From: DTU052 sp050951725
GTDB taxonomy: Bacteria; Bacillota; Syntrophomonadia; Syntrophomonadales; DTU052
DNA length: 64,000 nt
Assembly: GCA_050951725.1 (NCBI GenBank)
Contig: JBMNJO010000020.1
Location: 57,679-121,678, forward strand
Reading direction: 5' to 3'
Shown here: positions 18,285-26,902 of the stretch, piece by piece
Layout: every line of letters begins with the position of its first letter
How positions within the stretch are numbered: the stretch's first letter is position 1
Translations under genes and position numbers: made by a program
The notes under the pieces: generated by a model
What the model saw: only the letters and a program-made list of their open reading frames with translations
Database searches by the model: none
What the model was told of the DNA's origin: nothing

Positions 18285-18989
18285 ATGGAAAAGCTGCGGT
18301 TGGGAGATGTAGTAATCGAGGTAGAGAAAAAGAACATTAAGAACATCTATCTGAGGGTTTATCCACCTTCTGGTCGGGTCCGTATCTCTGCGCCCCTCCA
18401 GGTCGACATGGATACCGTCCGGGGTTTTGCCCGGTCCAAGCTGCAGTGGATCAAACGGCAACAGGCCAAATTTCAGAGTCAGGATTCCGAGGCGTCCGGG
18501 GAGTTTCCCGCCCGGGAAGGCCATTATTATAAGGGTCAGCCCTATCTGCTCAAGGTAATGGAGGTAGATGCGGTACCGAAGATCGAATTGACACCGGACG
18601 CTTTAATTCTCTATGTCCGTCCGGATACGCCCATGGAAAAGAGACAGGCCATACTCGAGGAATGGTACCGGACACAGATGAAGATGATTCTGCCGGCCAT
18701 AATCGAGAAATGGGAAGCGAAACTGAACGTAAAGGTAAAGCAGTTTGGAATCAAAAAGGATGAAGAGCAAAGTGGGGAAGCTGCAACATCCGGGCGCAGC
18801 GTATCTGGCTGAACCTGGAGCTGATCAAGAAGCCGCCCGAGTGTCTGGAGTACGTGGTGGTCCATGAGATGGTTCATCTCCTGGAGAGAAACCACAATGA
18901 AGCGGTTCTACGCCATTATGGATCAGTGCCTCCCCCAGTGGCGTTTGTTTAAAGATGAGCTTAACCGGTTGCCGATTAGACCTTATTAA
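18285..18989 (+). pseudogene. YgjP/DUF45-like metallopeptidase gene with three frameshifts
   Basis: The first frame gives a good YgjP-family N terminus (MEKLRLGDVVIEVEKKNIKN) up to about residue 158, then breaks. Removing single bases near 18758, 18772 and 18900 restores the expected protein. That protein reads IKKMKSKWGSCN, then IWLNLELIKKPPECLEYVVV, then the zinc motif HEMVHLLERNHNE, and ends ...QWRLFKDELNRL at the stop 18987-18989. The three extra bases add up to three, so the total length of 705 stays divisible by three. Either the gene is broken or the sequence has base-call errors here. The intact family member would be a cytosolic zinc peptidase of unknown substrate. Confidence 0.75.
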
Positions 18990-19254
18990 GCCTGGTACTC
19001 CGGAGAAAACGGGGCAATTTGAAGCAGGCCTGCCCGTGGAATGAATTTTGGACCCGCCACCAGGTGCACCCCTGTTTCTCGTCGATCATGCCATGTCACC
19101 TGGGCCGAACCAGCCATCACTGCCCCCTGGCTGTGCAGCAGCTTCAAGCATAATGAGGTATTCGCTGAAGAGAATTGATGGCCCTGTATTTCTGCCCAAG
19201 TACCTTGACAGACATAGTAATGTTTCATAAACTATACTTGAGGAGGCGAAAGTG

Positions 19255-19608
19255 ATGAGTGCTACTATCTCCACAGATCTTATCCGTGGTCACACGGACA
19301 CCATAATCCTCAACATCCTGCGGCAGGGGGACAGTTACGGGTATGAGATCTACAAAAGAATACTGCAGCTAAGTGGTAATCGGTACGAACTGAAGGAGGC
19401 GACCTTGTACACCGCCTTCCGCAGGTTGGAGAAGGACGGGGATATCACCTCCTACTGGGGAGATGAGACCCAGGGAGGGCGCCGTAAGTACTATCGCATT
19501 ACCGGGCAAGGGCATCAGCACTATGAACAGAATGTCCTGGACTGGGACTTTGCCAAGGACATATTGGAGACTTTGATCAAAGGGGGTATTGGGGATGACA
19601 AAGAATGA
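19255..19608 (+). CDS. PadR-family transcriptional regulator
   Basis: A 117-residue winged-helix DNA-binding protein. The region from GHTDTIILNILRQGDSYGYE through EATLYTAFRRLEKDGDITSY to GGRRKYYRIT is the PadR helix-turn-helix and wing. A short C-terminal dimerisation helix follows. The ATG at 19255 has AGGAGG eight bases upstream; a GTG three bases earlier is less well placed. It overlaps the next gene by 14 bases, the standard arrangement in which PadR represses an operon that includes a membrane-associated partner. Confidence 0.88.
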   Translation: MSATISTDLIRGHTDTIILNILRQGDSYGYEIYKRILQLSGNRYELKEATLYTAFRRLEKDGDITSYWGDETQGGRRKYYRITGQGHQHYEQNVLDWDFAKDILETLIKGGIGDDKE

Positions 19609-20254
19609 GATCCGTCTGGATCACAAGATTAGGGCGTATTTCGATAACCTGTTTTCCAATGTGGGTGGCAGTCAACAGCTGTTTGAGCTCAAGGAAGAGC
19701 TGACGACTAATATGAAAGAAAAAATCGCGGATTACAGGGCCCGGGGGATGAATGATGAGCAGGCGTTTAAAGAGGCGGTTGTTTCGATGGGGGATCTTAG
19801 CGGATTGGTGGATGATATGCGCAAGCTGGGGCAGGATATGACCCGGCAGACGGTTTATTCCTCGATGGCCAACCGGATCTCAGCCGGTTTCATCGTGGTG
19901 GGTGTGCTTTTAGCGTTGTTTGGCATGTTCGTGATTGCCATGACTTACTTTATGAATATCGAGAGAGAGGCAGTTGCGGGCAGCGGTATATTTGTAGTGG
20001 CTGGCGGCACCTTGTTCACCTACGGTCTGCTGACTCGGGAAACCAGCAGGAAGTACGCAATGAATAAAATTCGCGCTGCCCTCTATGGTTTGTCCATCGG
20101 ACTGATTATGTTTGGACTGTTTGCTGCGGTAATGACGTATGTTGCCGTAGGCGAAACCTATGTCTCCATTGCATCATTAATGTTTTTCTTCTTGGGCGGG
20201 GTGGGGCTGTTCCTGATACTGGCCTTAACAGGGACTGATCGCCGCAAGCCCTGA
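19595..20254 (+). CDS. Membrane protein with permease-prefix/DUF1700-like domain
   Basis: A 219-residue protein translationally coupled to the PadR gene. Residues 1-80 are soluble and helical, with the pattern LKEELTTNMKEKIADYRARG and DEQAFKEAVVSMGDLSGLVD, characteristic of permease-prefix/DUF1700 domains. Four hydrophobic segments follow (about 95-120, 125-145, 160-182 and 190-212). The ATG at 19595 follows AGGGGG. PadR/DUF1700 pairs often respond to envelope stress; that is family knowledge, and the signal here is unknown. Confidence 0.75.
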   Translation: MTKNEIRLDHKIRAYFDNLFSNVGGSQQLFELKEELTTNMKEKIADYRARGMNDEQAFKEAVVSMGDLSGLVDDMRKLGQDMTRQTVYSSMANRISAGFIVVGVLLALFGMFVIAMTYFMNIEREAVAGSGIFVVAGGTLFTYGLLTRETSRKYAMNKIRAALYGLSIGLIMFGLFAAVMTYVAVGETYVSIASLMFFFLGGVGLFLILALTGTDRRKP

Positions 20255-20613
20255 AAGTGGGCAGTGAATTGAGTAGTTTCTGATTGGCTTTATTGTAACC
20301 GCGAGTTCGCTGAAACTGATGGCTGTATACACCCATGCAAGTACGTTGCGGAAACAGAGGTGTTCATAGGGCATATTCCGGGGAAATCGACGTCCCCGAA
20401 ATCGACCGTCCCAGATTACCATCGATTATTCGAAAAGAATGAAGTATAATTAAGCCTACTGGAAAAGAACACTAACATATGATCCTTCCGTGCGTGAGAG
20501 CACACTTTACCCGGATGATTGGTCAAGCCAGGGTAACCAGGGTTTTTCCTGGTTCATATATACCCGGGTTTGATTAGCTATACAGGCCAACAAATTGTGA
20601 GGAGGAATCGATT
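20255..20613. other. Intergenic region without recognised gene
   Basis: About 360 bases. Apart from small hairpins, such as ACCAGGG-TTTTT-CCTGGTT near 20538-20557, and the ribosome binding site of the next gene, I see nothing that can be named. Confidence 0.4.
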
Positions 20614-21717
20614 TTGAATCGGGTGGAGAAGGCATTGATGCATGCGCTTTTTGTGCATCTGCATCATAACATCGACAAGGCGATTGATTTTGGTGAATTC
20701 AAACGGCTGAACCAGAAGGTTAACGAGACCTGGCCGGGTGCTCTGCTGGTAGGTCCGGATGCCAATGATGATGCTGCTGTAGTAGAAATCCCTGGCACTG
20801 GTACCCTGGTGGCGGCCAAGATGGAGAGTCACTGCAGTCCCTGTGTTCCCCGTCCCTACGATAGCGCAGCTACCGGAGCCGGTGGGGCTATGCGGGATGT
20901 GGTGGCTATGGGAGCCCGCCCCATTTTCATCCTCGACTTTATCGGTACCCGTCCCCTGGAAGAGAAGGTTATTATAGGGCCATGTGGCTTTGACGGGGAA
21001 TGCACCTGCGGCAACTGCCAGGAGGTGACCAGCCAGGAGCGCCTGAACCTGATGCTCAAAGGGGTCAGGGATATGGCGGCGGCCATGGATGTTTTCGTTG
21101 CCGGCGGAGGTTTTTCCACTTCTTTCAGCGATATTGTCCCCGCAGTTGTTATTGCAGTGGTGGGCAAACAGATCACTGAAAAGCCCTTGACCAAGCCCGC
21201 TAAATCAGCGGGTGATAAGATAATAATTCTTGGTGAAACCGGTACCGATGGCAACGACACCCTGTTCCGGGCCGGTCTGGTGTCAGAGATGCGTCCGGCT
21301 CTTGCTCTGTTTAATGAGGAGAGGGCGGTTATGGATGCCAGTCTCGCCGCATTCAGCACCGGCAAGATAAAGGCCTGCTCTGATTTGGGCGCAGCCGGAG
21401 TTGGAGCCGCAGTATGCGAGTCCGCGCGGTTTGGAGGTCTGGGAGCCAGGGTTGAACTGTCCAGGGTCCCGACCCGGGTCGAGGATATCACCCCGGAAGA
21501 GGTTTTGATCTGTGAAACTCAGGCCCGTATGCTGTTCCAGGTGGCACCCGAAGATGTAGAGGAGGTTCTGCAGGCGCTTCGCTCCGACAAGACAAGGGCC
21601 GAAGTGATCGGCGAGATCACCAGTGACAACCAGGCGGTATTCGAGTACGATGGCCGTCCAGTAGCGACCATCCCCAACCAGCCTTCTCCGGAAGTCCTGG
21701 AGATGCTACGAAAGTAA
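20614..21717 (+). CDS. AIR synthase-related (PurM/PurL-like) protein
   Basis: A 367-residue protein of the PurM/PurL/HypE/SelD ATP-binding superfamily. The N-terminal part has the PurL-like GPDANDDAAVV segment and the glycine-rich GAGGAMRDVVAMGARPIFI loop used to bind ATP and metal. The C-terminal part has GDKIIILGETGTDGNDTLF. A cysteine cluster, CGFDGECTCGNC (about residues 129-140), is inserted where PurL has none. It is much shorter than PurL and has no purine genes around it, so I do not call it PurL. The TTG start has GAGGAGGAAT upstream. Substrate unknown. Confidence 0.72.
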   Translation: MNRVEKALMHALFVHLHHNIDKAIDFGEFKRLNQKVNETWPGALLVGPDANDDAAVVEIPGTGTLVAAKMESHCSPCVPRPYDSAATGAGGAMRDVVAMGARPIFILDFIGTRPLEEKVIIGPCGFDGECTCGNCQEVTSQERLNLMLKGVRDMAAAMDVFVAGGGFSTSFSDIVPAVVIAVVGKQITEKPLTKPAKSAGDKIIILGETGTDGNDTLFRAGLVSEMRPALALFNEERAVMDASLAAFSTGKIKACSDLGAAGVGAAVCESARFGGLGARVELSRVPTRVEDITPEEVLICETQARMLFQVAPEDVEEVLQALRSDKTRAEVIGEITSDNQAVFEYDGRPVATIPNQPSPEVLEMLRK

Positions 21718-21729
21718 GTTTTGGCAATC

Positions 21730-21774
21730 AAAGCTCCTCTGTTGTCCCAATGGATAGCAGGGGGGCTTTTTGCG
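21730..21774 (+). terminator. Terminator after AIR synthase-like gene
   Basis: The arms AAAGCTCCTCTG and CAGGGGGGCTTT are followed by TTTT. The hairpin sits 13 bases after the stop codon. Confidence 0.8.
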
Positions 21775-22088
21775 TTGTTTTGGGGAGTGACTGCTGCCAA
21801 AAAGGGGATAGGATAGAGAATTCCTGGCCTTTAGGTCTCTAAGTTGAGGTTATATTTAAAAATTTTGCAGGTCACCATGAAATAAGAAACAACCTGCGTG
21901 CAACAGGTTGGTCCGGGCGAACGGTATAGCGTTATTTTATTTTTATCATCTATAAATAACCAGGGTAAATACCTGGTCATTTCTTTTGGGCACAGCTCAC
22001 AAAGTCCGATCAAGTACCTTCAGCGAAGCCTGAACCCCCCTTGGAAAGCTCCAAAAATAAATTAGATTAATCTAGGCATTATTGATAT
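21775..22088. other. Intergenic region without recognised gene
   Basis: About 310 bases. It contains a small hairpin CAACCTG-CGTG-CAACAGGTTG at about 21891-21911 and A/T-rich sequence leading into the operator-like palindrome. A short leftward open frame here has no ribosome binding site and is not called. Confidence 0.4.
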
Positions 22089-22102
22089 ACTTAACAGTAA
22101 GT
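22089..22102. promoter_or_regulatory. Operator-like inverted repeat, copy 1
   Basis: ACTTAACAGTAAGT is a 5-4-5 inverted repeat (ACTTA/TAAGT) in a wider shared context TATACTTAACAGTAAGTAA. The identical 14-mer occurs, reversed, at 34307-34320. Here it lies 26 bases before an acyl-CoA ligase start, between a possible -35 (TTGATA) and the ribosome binding site. A TetR-type regulator such as that at 39218 is a candidate binder; this link is inference. Confidence 0.5.
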
Positions 22103-22127
22103 AATCATTATTGGAGGAGGCTTCGTC

Positions 22128-23783
22128 ATGCAATCTGTAAAAGAATTATCCTTAAAAAGCTGGCCACCTGGCGTCCCGACTGAAGCACAGTATCCACTTG
22201 GCAAGGTTCCCCTGGCCGAATACCTGAAAATGCGCGCCAAGGAACATCCGGACAAGCCGGCTATCATCTTTTATGGCTACACTATCACCTATCGTGAGTT
22301 GGATGAGGCCAGCAACCGTTTAGCCAATTACCTCCTGCAGCAGGGGGTGAAGAAGGGCGACCGGGTTGCTCTCTTTCTGCTGAACTGCCCACAGTATCAT
22401 ATTGCTCATTATGCAGCCTGGAAGGTTGGAGCGGTCATAGCTCCCTGTTCACCTCTTTTTAAAGAGATGGAACTGGAATATGAACTGAATGATGCTGGGG
22501 TCGAAACCCTGATAACCCTGGATGTCCTGTATCCAGTTGCACAGAAAGTATTGGCCAATACCCCGGTCAAACGGGTTATCGTTAGCAACCTGAACGATTT
22601 CCTGCCCGAGGAACCGACCCTGCCGATCACCGATGTCATGAAGGTTAAGAAGTCGCTAATCCCGGGTACTGTTGATCTTATGGATATCCTGGCCAATGGC
22701 GATGCCACCCCGCCAGCAGTGAAGGTTGAACTGGATGATTTGGCTCTGCTGCAGTATACAGGGGGTACCACCGGCCTGCCGAAAGGAGCCATGCTAACCC
22801 AGTTCGCGGCTCTGTTTAAGAGTGCCACCTGCTGGGCCAATGCCCGTACAGTAGATGAGAATACCATTTCATTAGCGATAGCGCCTATCTTCCACATAGC
22901 CGGTATGTTGGGCAATGTGGACGCCCCTATCCTGGCAGGTGCTACGGTAGTCCTATTGATCGGGTTTGACCCTGAGACAACTATGATGGCTATTGAAAAA
23001 TACAAAATCACCTACTTTACCGCTACGGTACCCATGAATGTCGGGCTTATGAATCATCCCAAGGTCAGTCAGTATGACCTTTCCAGTCTGAGGCTCACTC
23101 TGACCATGTCATTTGGCATAACCCTCACTGAAGAAATCGCCAAACAGTGGGCCGAGGTAACCAAGGGCGGAATTCTGGTGGAAGCCTCTTACGGCTTAAG
23201 CGAAACCCACACCTTTGACTGCTTTGTTCCCCTGCACAAGATCAAGTACGGGGTTTGCGGCATACCCAATGCCGAAACAGACATCCGGATATTCGACTTT
23301 GACGACCACACCAAGGAACTCCCCATCGGTGAGGAGGGTGAGATCGCAGTTAAAGGCCCGGCCAACTTCCTCGGTTACTGGAACAAGCCAGAGGCTACAG
23401 CTGAAACCCTTATTGACGGCTGGGTCTTCACCGGTGACGTGGGCAAATTTGATGAAGACGGCTACCTGGCCTTCCTGGGCCGCCGCAAAGAGATGATTAA
23501 GGTCTCTGGTTTCTCGGTGTTCCCGGAAGAGGTGGAACTCCTCCTCTGCAAACACCCGGCAATTGCGCAGGCAGCGGTTATTCCGAAACCAGATCCCCGA
23601 AAAGGTGAGGTCATAAAGGCTTTCATCATCTTAAAACCAGGTGAGAGTGCTACCGCGGAGGAGATTCAGGCATGGGCCAAAGAGAACATGTCCTCCTACA
23701 AGGTTCCGGCAGTTATCGAGTTTACCGATTCCTTCCCCATGTCAGGTGCGGGCAAGGTATTGCGCCGCCTCCTGAAGCCCTAA
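22128..23783 (+). CDS. AMP-forming acyl-CoA ligase
   Basis: A 551-residue ANL-superfamily ligase making acyl-CoA from a free acid, ATP and CoA. The P-loop YTGGTTGLPKGAMLTQ, the YGLSETHTFD motif, FTGDVGKFDEDGYLAFLGR with the hinge region, and the C-terminal lysine motif SGAGKVLRRLL are all present. The ATG has TTGGAGGAGG upstream. Unlike the ligases at 7504 and 27762 it has no visible sigma-54 promoter. Instead it carries the ACTTA-N4-TAAGT operator shared with the decarboxylase locus. It ends in a clear terminator. Confidence 0.92.
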   Translation: MQSVKELSLKSWPPGVPTEAQYPLGKVPLAEYLKMRAKEHPDKPAIIFYGYTITYRELDEASNRLANYLLQQGVKKGDRVALFLLNCPQYHIAHYAAWKVGAVIAPCSPLFKEMELEYELNDAGVETLITLDVLYPVAQKVLANTPVKRVIVSNLNDFLPEEPTLPITDVMKVKKSLIPGTVDLMDILANGDATPPAVKVELDDLALLQYTGGTTGLPKGAMLTQFAALFKSATCWANARTVDENTISLAIAPIFHIAGMLGNVDAPILAGATVVLLIGFDPETTMMAIEKYKITYFTATVPMNVGLMNHPKVSQYDLSSLRLTLTMSFGITLTEEIAKQWAEVTKGGILVEASYGLSETHTFDCFVPLHKIKYGVCGIPNAETDIRIFDFDDHTKELPIGEEGEIAVKGPANFLGYWNKPEATAETLIDGWVFTGDVGKFDEDGYLAFLGRRKEMIKVSGFSVFPEEVELLLCKHPAIAQAAVIPKPDPRKGEVIKAFIILKPGESATAEEIQAWAKENMSSYKVPAVIEFTDSFPMSGAGKVLRRLLKP

Positions 23784-23805
23784 TTTTGAATAAATCCTGA
23801 TAAGG

Positions 23806-23840
23806 AGAGCCAGGCTTAAGCAGTCTGGCTCTTGTTTTTT
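23806..23840 (+). terminator. Terminator after acyl-CoA ligase
   Basis: The stem AGAGCCAG/CTGGCTCT is followed by TTGTTTTTT, 22 bases after the ligase stop codon. Confidence 0.85.
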
Positions 23841-23841
23841 C

Positions 23842-24066
23842 CTATATATATTCGGCGGCCAATAGCTCGGCTATATTCTGATCGATCTGCTCTTTCCGGC
23901 GCAGGTCGTCGAATAAGGCCAGGAGGTCAGGTACCTGCAGGTGCTTCTTTTTCATGGCCCTTGAAATCATTCCGCCAGCCCTACTGGAAAAAGCGGAGAT
24001 AGACTCTGTCGACGACTGAACGGCAAAGATCCATTCCCGGGCTGGCAAATGCTGACCGCGGCGCAT
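23842..24066 (-). CDS. Short hypothetical frame, possibly a gene remnant
   Basis: A 74-residue frame whose C-terminal half, MKKKHLQVPDLLALFDDLRR and onward to ELLAAEYI, has the look of real helical protein sequence. The frame also stays open upstream of the ATG (SFKQKM...), and no start has a ribosome binding site. It may therefore be the 3' end of a decayed gene. It is convergent with the ligase terminator. I do not recognise a family. Confidence 0.3.
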   Translation of the reverse strand: MRRGQHLPAREWIFAVQSSTESISAFSSRAGGMISRAMKKKHLQVPDLLALFDDLRRKEQIDQNIAELLAAEYI

Positions 24067-24139
24067 TTTTTGTTTGAAGCTGGGGACATTTGTGTTAAGA
24101 TTTGAACGAATACATTTATAATTTGGGGAGGTTTATGCA

Positions 24140-24922
24140 TTGAAGACGACAGAGTTATTCAACCTTAAAGGCAAGGTCGCAATCGTCACCGGCGGTTCCA
24201 TTGGCCTGGGTGCTCAGATGGCCATTGGCCTGGCAGAAGCCGGAGCAAACGTAGTAGTTGCTGCACGTAAGGTCGAGCGTTGTGTCGCATTATGCGAAAA
24301 GATTGAAGCTGAGATCGGGGTCAAGGCTCTTCCGGTTAAGTGTGACACCAGTTTGGACGAGGATTGCCGCAACCTGATTGATGCAACAGTTAAAGAATTT
24401 GGTACCGTGGACATCCTGGTTAACAATGCCGGTATCACCTGGGGCGCGGATGCGATCGACTACCCCATGGATAAGTGGCAGAAATTATTGGATGTAAACC
24501 TGACTGGAGTCTTCCGCTGCTGTATGTACGCAGCCCGCGTTATGAAAGAAAAGGGCGGCGGCAAGATAATTAACATATCTTCTACCACCGGATACGGTGG
24601 CACCTATCCGGAAGCCCAGAACACCGTAGCTTACAATGCAAGTAAAGGTGCGGTTATGGTTCTGACCAAGGACCTGGGTGTAAAATGGGCCCGTTACAAC
24701 ATTCATGTCAACGGCATTGCTCCCGGACCGTTCGTAACCCACATGACCGAAAAGCACTTTGCTGCTGTAGGGGAAGACGTCGTCAAGAGCGCCAATCCGC
24801 TGGGCAGATACGGAACCGAATGGGATCTCAAAGGCGCGGCAGTATTTCTCGCTTCAGCTGCTTCAGATTTCATCACCGGCGCCACCATTCCGGTCGATGG
24901 CGGCAGCCACGCACTCTGCTAA
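24140..24922 (+). CDS. SDR-family NAD(P)-dependent oxidoreductase
   Basis: A 260-residue classical short-chain dehydrogenase/reductase, similar to 3-oxoacyl reductases and gluconate or acetoacetyl-CoA reductases. The cofactor motif TGGSIGLG is at residues 17-24 and NNAG at 95-98. The catalytic residues are Ser147/148 and the YxxxK pair Tyr165/Lys169. The C-terminal GATIPVDGG is also typical. The start is TTG with GGGGAGG upstream. The substrate cannot be assigned; a 3-hydroxyacyl- or 3-oxoacyl-CoA is plausible given the surrounding metabolism. Confidence 0.9.
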   Translation: MKTTELFNLKGKVAIVTGGSIGLGAQMAIGLAEAGANVVVAARKVERCVALCEKIEAEIGVKALPVKCDTSLDEDCRNLIDATVKEFGTVDILVNNAGITWGADAIDYPMDKWQKLLDVNLTGVFRCCMYAARVMKEKGGGKIINISSTTGYGGTYPEAQNTVAYNASKGAVMVLTKDLGVKWARYNIHVNGIAPGPFVTHMTEKHFAAVGEDVVKSANPLGRYGTEWDLKGAAVFLASAASDFITGATIPVDGGSHALC

Positions 24923-24941
24923 TTTTTCTCAGGTACGGCCG

Positions 24942-24974
24942 GCCCCCGGAGCAAAAAGCCCCGGGGGCTTTTTT
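24942..24974 (+). terminator. Terminator after SDR gene
   Basis: The stem GCCCCCGG/CCGGGGGC is followed by a TTTTTT run, 20 bases after the stop codon. Confidence 0.9.
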
Positions 24975-25133
24975 GAAACCGGGCAGTATTAATAAGCATG
25001 GATATCAATAACTGCTGACAGAAGTGAGTCGGGAAAACCGGGATTAGTCTCGTCATGTAAACGAGAAGCAGGCATTGGGAGTCGCCCTCTGCCTGCCTTT
25101 GTGACCGTAACTCAGGAGTTTTTTAAAGTGCCT

Positions 25134-25646
25134 CTATTCGCTTTCCATAGTAAACTTCCACCCACAGTGCCAACCCGGGCCGACCACATCTGGGGGACAG
25201 CCTACGCAGGTGGTCTTGATGCGGCTATCAATGGTTTCGGCGAACTTGCCGTATTCGACCAGCCCGACTGGTTTACAAGGGAAAAAATCCATCTTTTTGC
25301 CTTCCCGCGCCCTTTGCACTCGACAGGAGTCCATATAGAAAACCAGGGTCTTGTCATCAGGTCGCTCACAGTGCTGTTCATTAAGGAAGGCGTACATGCG
25401 GTACTTTAAGCAGGTTTCCAAGGCGTCCAGGCCGCCACCAGGTTCCATTCCCAGGATACTCATTATCCGTTTGGCCTCCAAAACGGTTTGTCTCTCCCAT
25501 GCCTCAATATCGAGTTTGATGGCCTCATCCATACCGTGATGCCGCTCAATGGCCTGAAACCACAAACCGTCATGGGATAACCAGCGTTTGGCAAAATCTA
25601 AGGCCAATTCCTTCCACATCTGATCATCAACATAACTAAAGTCCAT
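25134..25646 (-). CDS. Cysteine-containing DUF6125-like protein
   Basis: A 170-residue soluble protein of unknown function, beginning MDFSYVDDQMWKELALDFAK. It has conserved-looking cysteines near the end (TCVGCPPDVVGPGWHCGWKF) and CERPDDKTLVFYMDSCRVQ in the middle. The pattern resembles the DUF6125 / L-2-amino-thiazoline-4-carboxylate hydrolase-like proteins of anaerobes, judged by memory only. The ATG follows AAGGGGT. It is monocistronic, with a palindromic repeat and truncated intron just upstream. Confidence 0.6.
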   Translation of the reverse strand: MDFSYVDDQMWKELALDFAKRWLSHDGLWFQAIERHHGMDEAIKLDIEAWERQTVLEAKRIMSILGMEPGGGLDALETCLKYRMYAFLNEQHCERPDDKTLVFYMDSCRVQRAREGKKMDFFPCKPVGLVEYGKFAETIDSRIKTTCVGCPPDVVGPGWHCGWKFTMESE

Positions 25647-25724
25647 ATGAATACCCCTTTCTGTCCGCTTCTATGAAGAACAATTCACTAGAAGGGGTTC
25701 CATTTCCTCCCCAAAGTGAATCAA

Positions 25725-25769
25725 GGGGACTGTCCCCATGATGCAAAATGCATCACGGGGACAGTCCCC
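25725..25769. repeat. Double REP-like palindrome
   Basis: GGGGACTGTCCCC plus ATGATGC, a five-base spacer AAAAT, then GCATCAC plus GGGGACAGTCCCC. It makes a stem of about 20 bases. The second unit is interrupted by the truncated intron: its missing arm CCATGATGCATTTTG continues at 26196. Confidence 0.75.
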
Positions 25770-26195
25770 GCTTTACAGTACGTAGGAAAACCATAGCCAA
25801 ACGTCTGCAGGGGAAAGTAAAGGCAGTCAGGGAAGAGATCATACGTCGACGACATGACCCCATCCCCGAACAAGGAAAATGGTTACGTGCAGTAGTGCAG
25901 GGACACTTCAACTACTTCGCAGTTCCCGGCAATAAACCGGCAATTGATGCTTTTCGAACTGAAGTCATCAAGGCGTGGCTACATGCACTAAGACGCAGAA
26001 GCCAAAAAGCACGAAATCTCACGTGGGAAAGAATCAAGCGATTGGTAGCTACTTGGATTCCTTCAGCAAGAATACTTCATCCATACCCATCCGAAAGACT
26101 TCGCGTCACTAACCCGAGGTAGGAGCCGTATGAGGTAATTCCTCACGTACGGATCTGTGCGGGGGGTGTCCGGCAACGGACATCCCTACCGCAAT
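25768..26195 (+). mobile_element. 5'-truncated copy of the group II intron
   Basis: These 428 bases are identical to 6807-7234 of the complete intron. They cover the last 118 codons of the maturase, domain V (26123-26155) and the domain VI-like end. Everything 5' of that is missing. The junctions lie inside a palindrome, and the 3' junction is at the same motif position as for the full intron. A 5' truncation with an intact 3' end is what incomplete reverse transcription during retrotransposition produces. The open frame left (about 124 codons) is not a functional gene. Confidence 0.92.
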
Positions 26196-26233
26196 CCATG
26201 ATGCATTTTGTTGCACTATGTTCTGCGGTATGG

Positions 26234-26890
26234 TTAACGCTTAAAAGTGACGATTTCCTGGATGGGGCGCCGGGGGGCGCGGATGCGGTTTAATGGAAAA
26301 TCGGGGTCAGCGTAGCCCAGGGCGATGCCAAAGACAATTTTGAGATGGTCCGGGATTCCCATTTCGGAGCGAATCAGGTCCGGATAGCTGACCAGCATTA
26401 CCGCGGGCGCGGAGTCGACTCCCTCTTCACGGGCCGCCAGCATGATGCTCTGGGAAATCGCGCCCAGGTCAAACAGCGACCAATTGGAGAGACCGCGGTC
26501 CATGCACAGGTAAACCACGGCGGGAGCACCAAAGAAGCGGAAGTTGTTGCGCATCATCGCTTTTTTGGCCTCGGGATCTGCCGGGCCGATTAACTGCTCG
26601 CGTTCCTTATGTCTTTCCGCAATGCGCTGAGCGATGTGCTCCGGCCATTGTTGGGGAGCCTCCTGCTCGAACCGGGGTGGGTGTCCGGATTCAAAACCTT
26701 GTAGGAAACCTTCGCGAATGCGGTTTAAGGTATCCCCGGTCGCCACATAGATTTCCCAGGGCTGGCTGTTGGCCCAGGAGGGGGCCCGCGACGCCGGCTC
26801 CAGGATCTTCATAATCAATTCGGCTTCAATGGGATCGGGTTTGAATCCCCGGCAGGTAAACCGGGATTTTAAGGCTTCTGATACCTTCAT
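26234..26890 (-). CDS. Nitroreductase-family FMN oxidoreductase
   Basis: A 218-residue flavoprotein fold that reduces nitro- or quinone-type compounds with NAD(P)H. The N-terminal R..RG FMN-binding segment (SRFTCRGFKPDPI) and PASRAPSWANSQPWEIYVAT are diagnostic. SWSLFDLGAISQSIMLAARE and VFGIALGYADPD lie in the C-terminal half. The ATG follows AGGAGGAAT. It is followed upstream by the remnant of an alpha/beta hydrolase gene, whose stop codon is 13 bases before this start, so the two once formed an operon. Confidence 0.88.
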   Translation of the reverse strand: MKVSEALKSRFTCRGFKPDPIEAELIMKILEPASRAPSWANSQPWEIYVATGDTLNRIREGFLQGFESGHPPRFEQEAPQQWPEHIAQRIAERHKEREQLIGPADPEAKKAMMRNNFRFFGAPAVVYLCMDRGLSNWSLFDLGAISQSIMLAAREEGVDSAPAVMLVSYPDLIRSEMGIPDHLKIVFGIALGYADPDFPLNRIRAPRRPIQEIVTFKR

Positions 26891-26902
26891 TAACTATTCC
26901 TC

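Noticed and set aside
25748..26122. 124-residue maturase frame as a gene
   Set aside because: It is the identical tail of the full intron maturase, lacks the catalytic YADD part and has only an accidental start in the palindrome.
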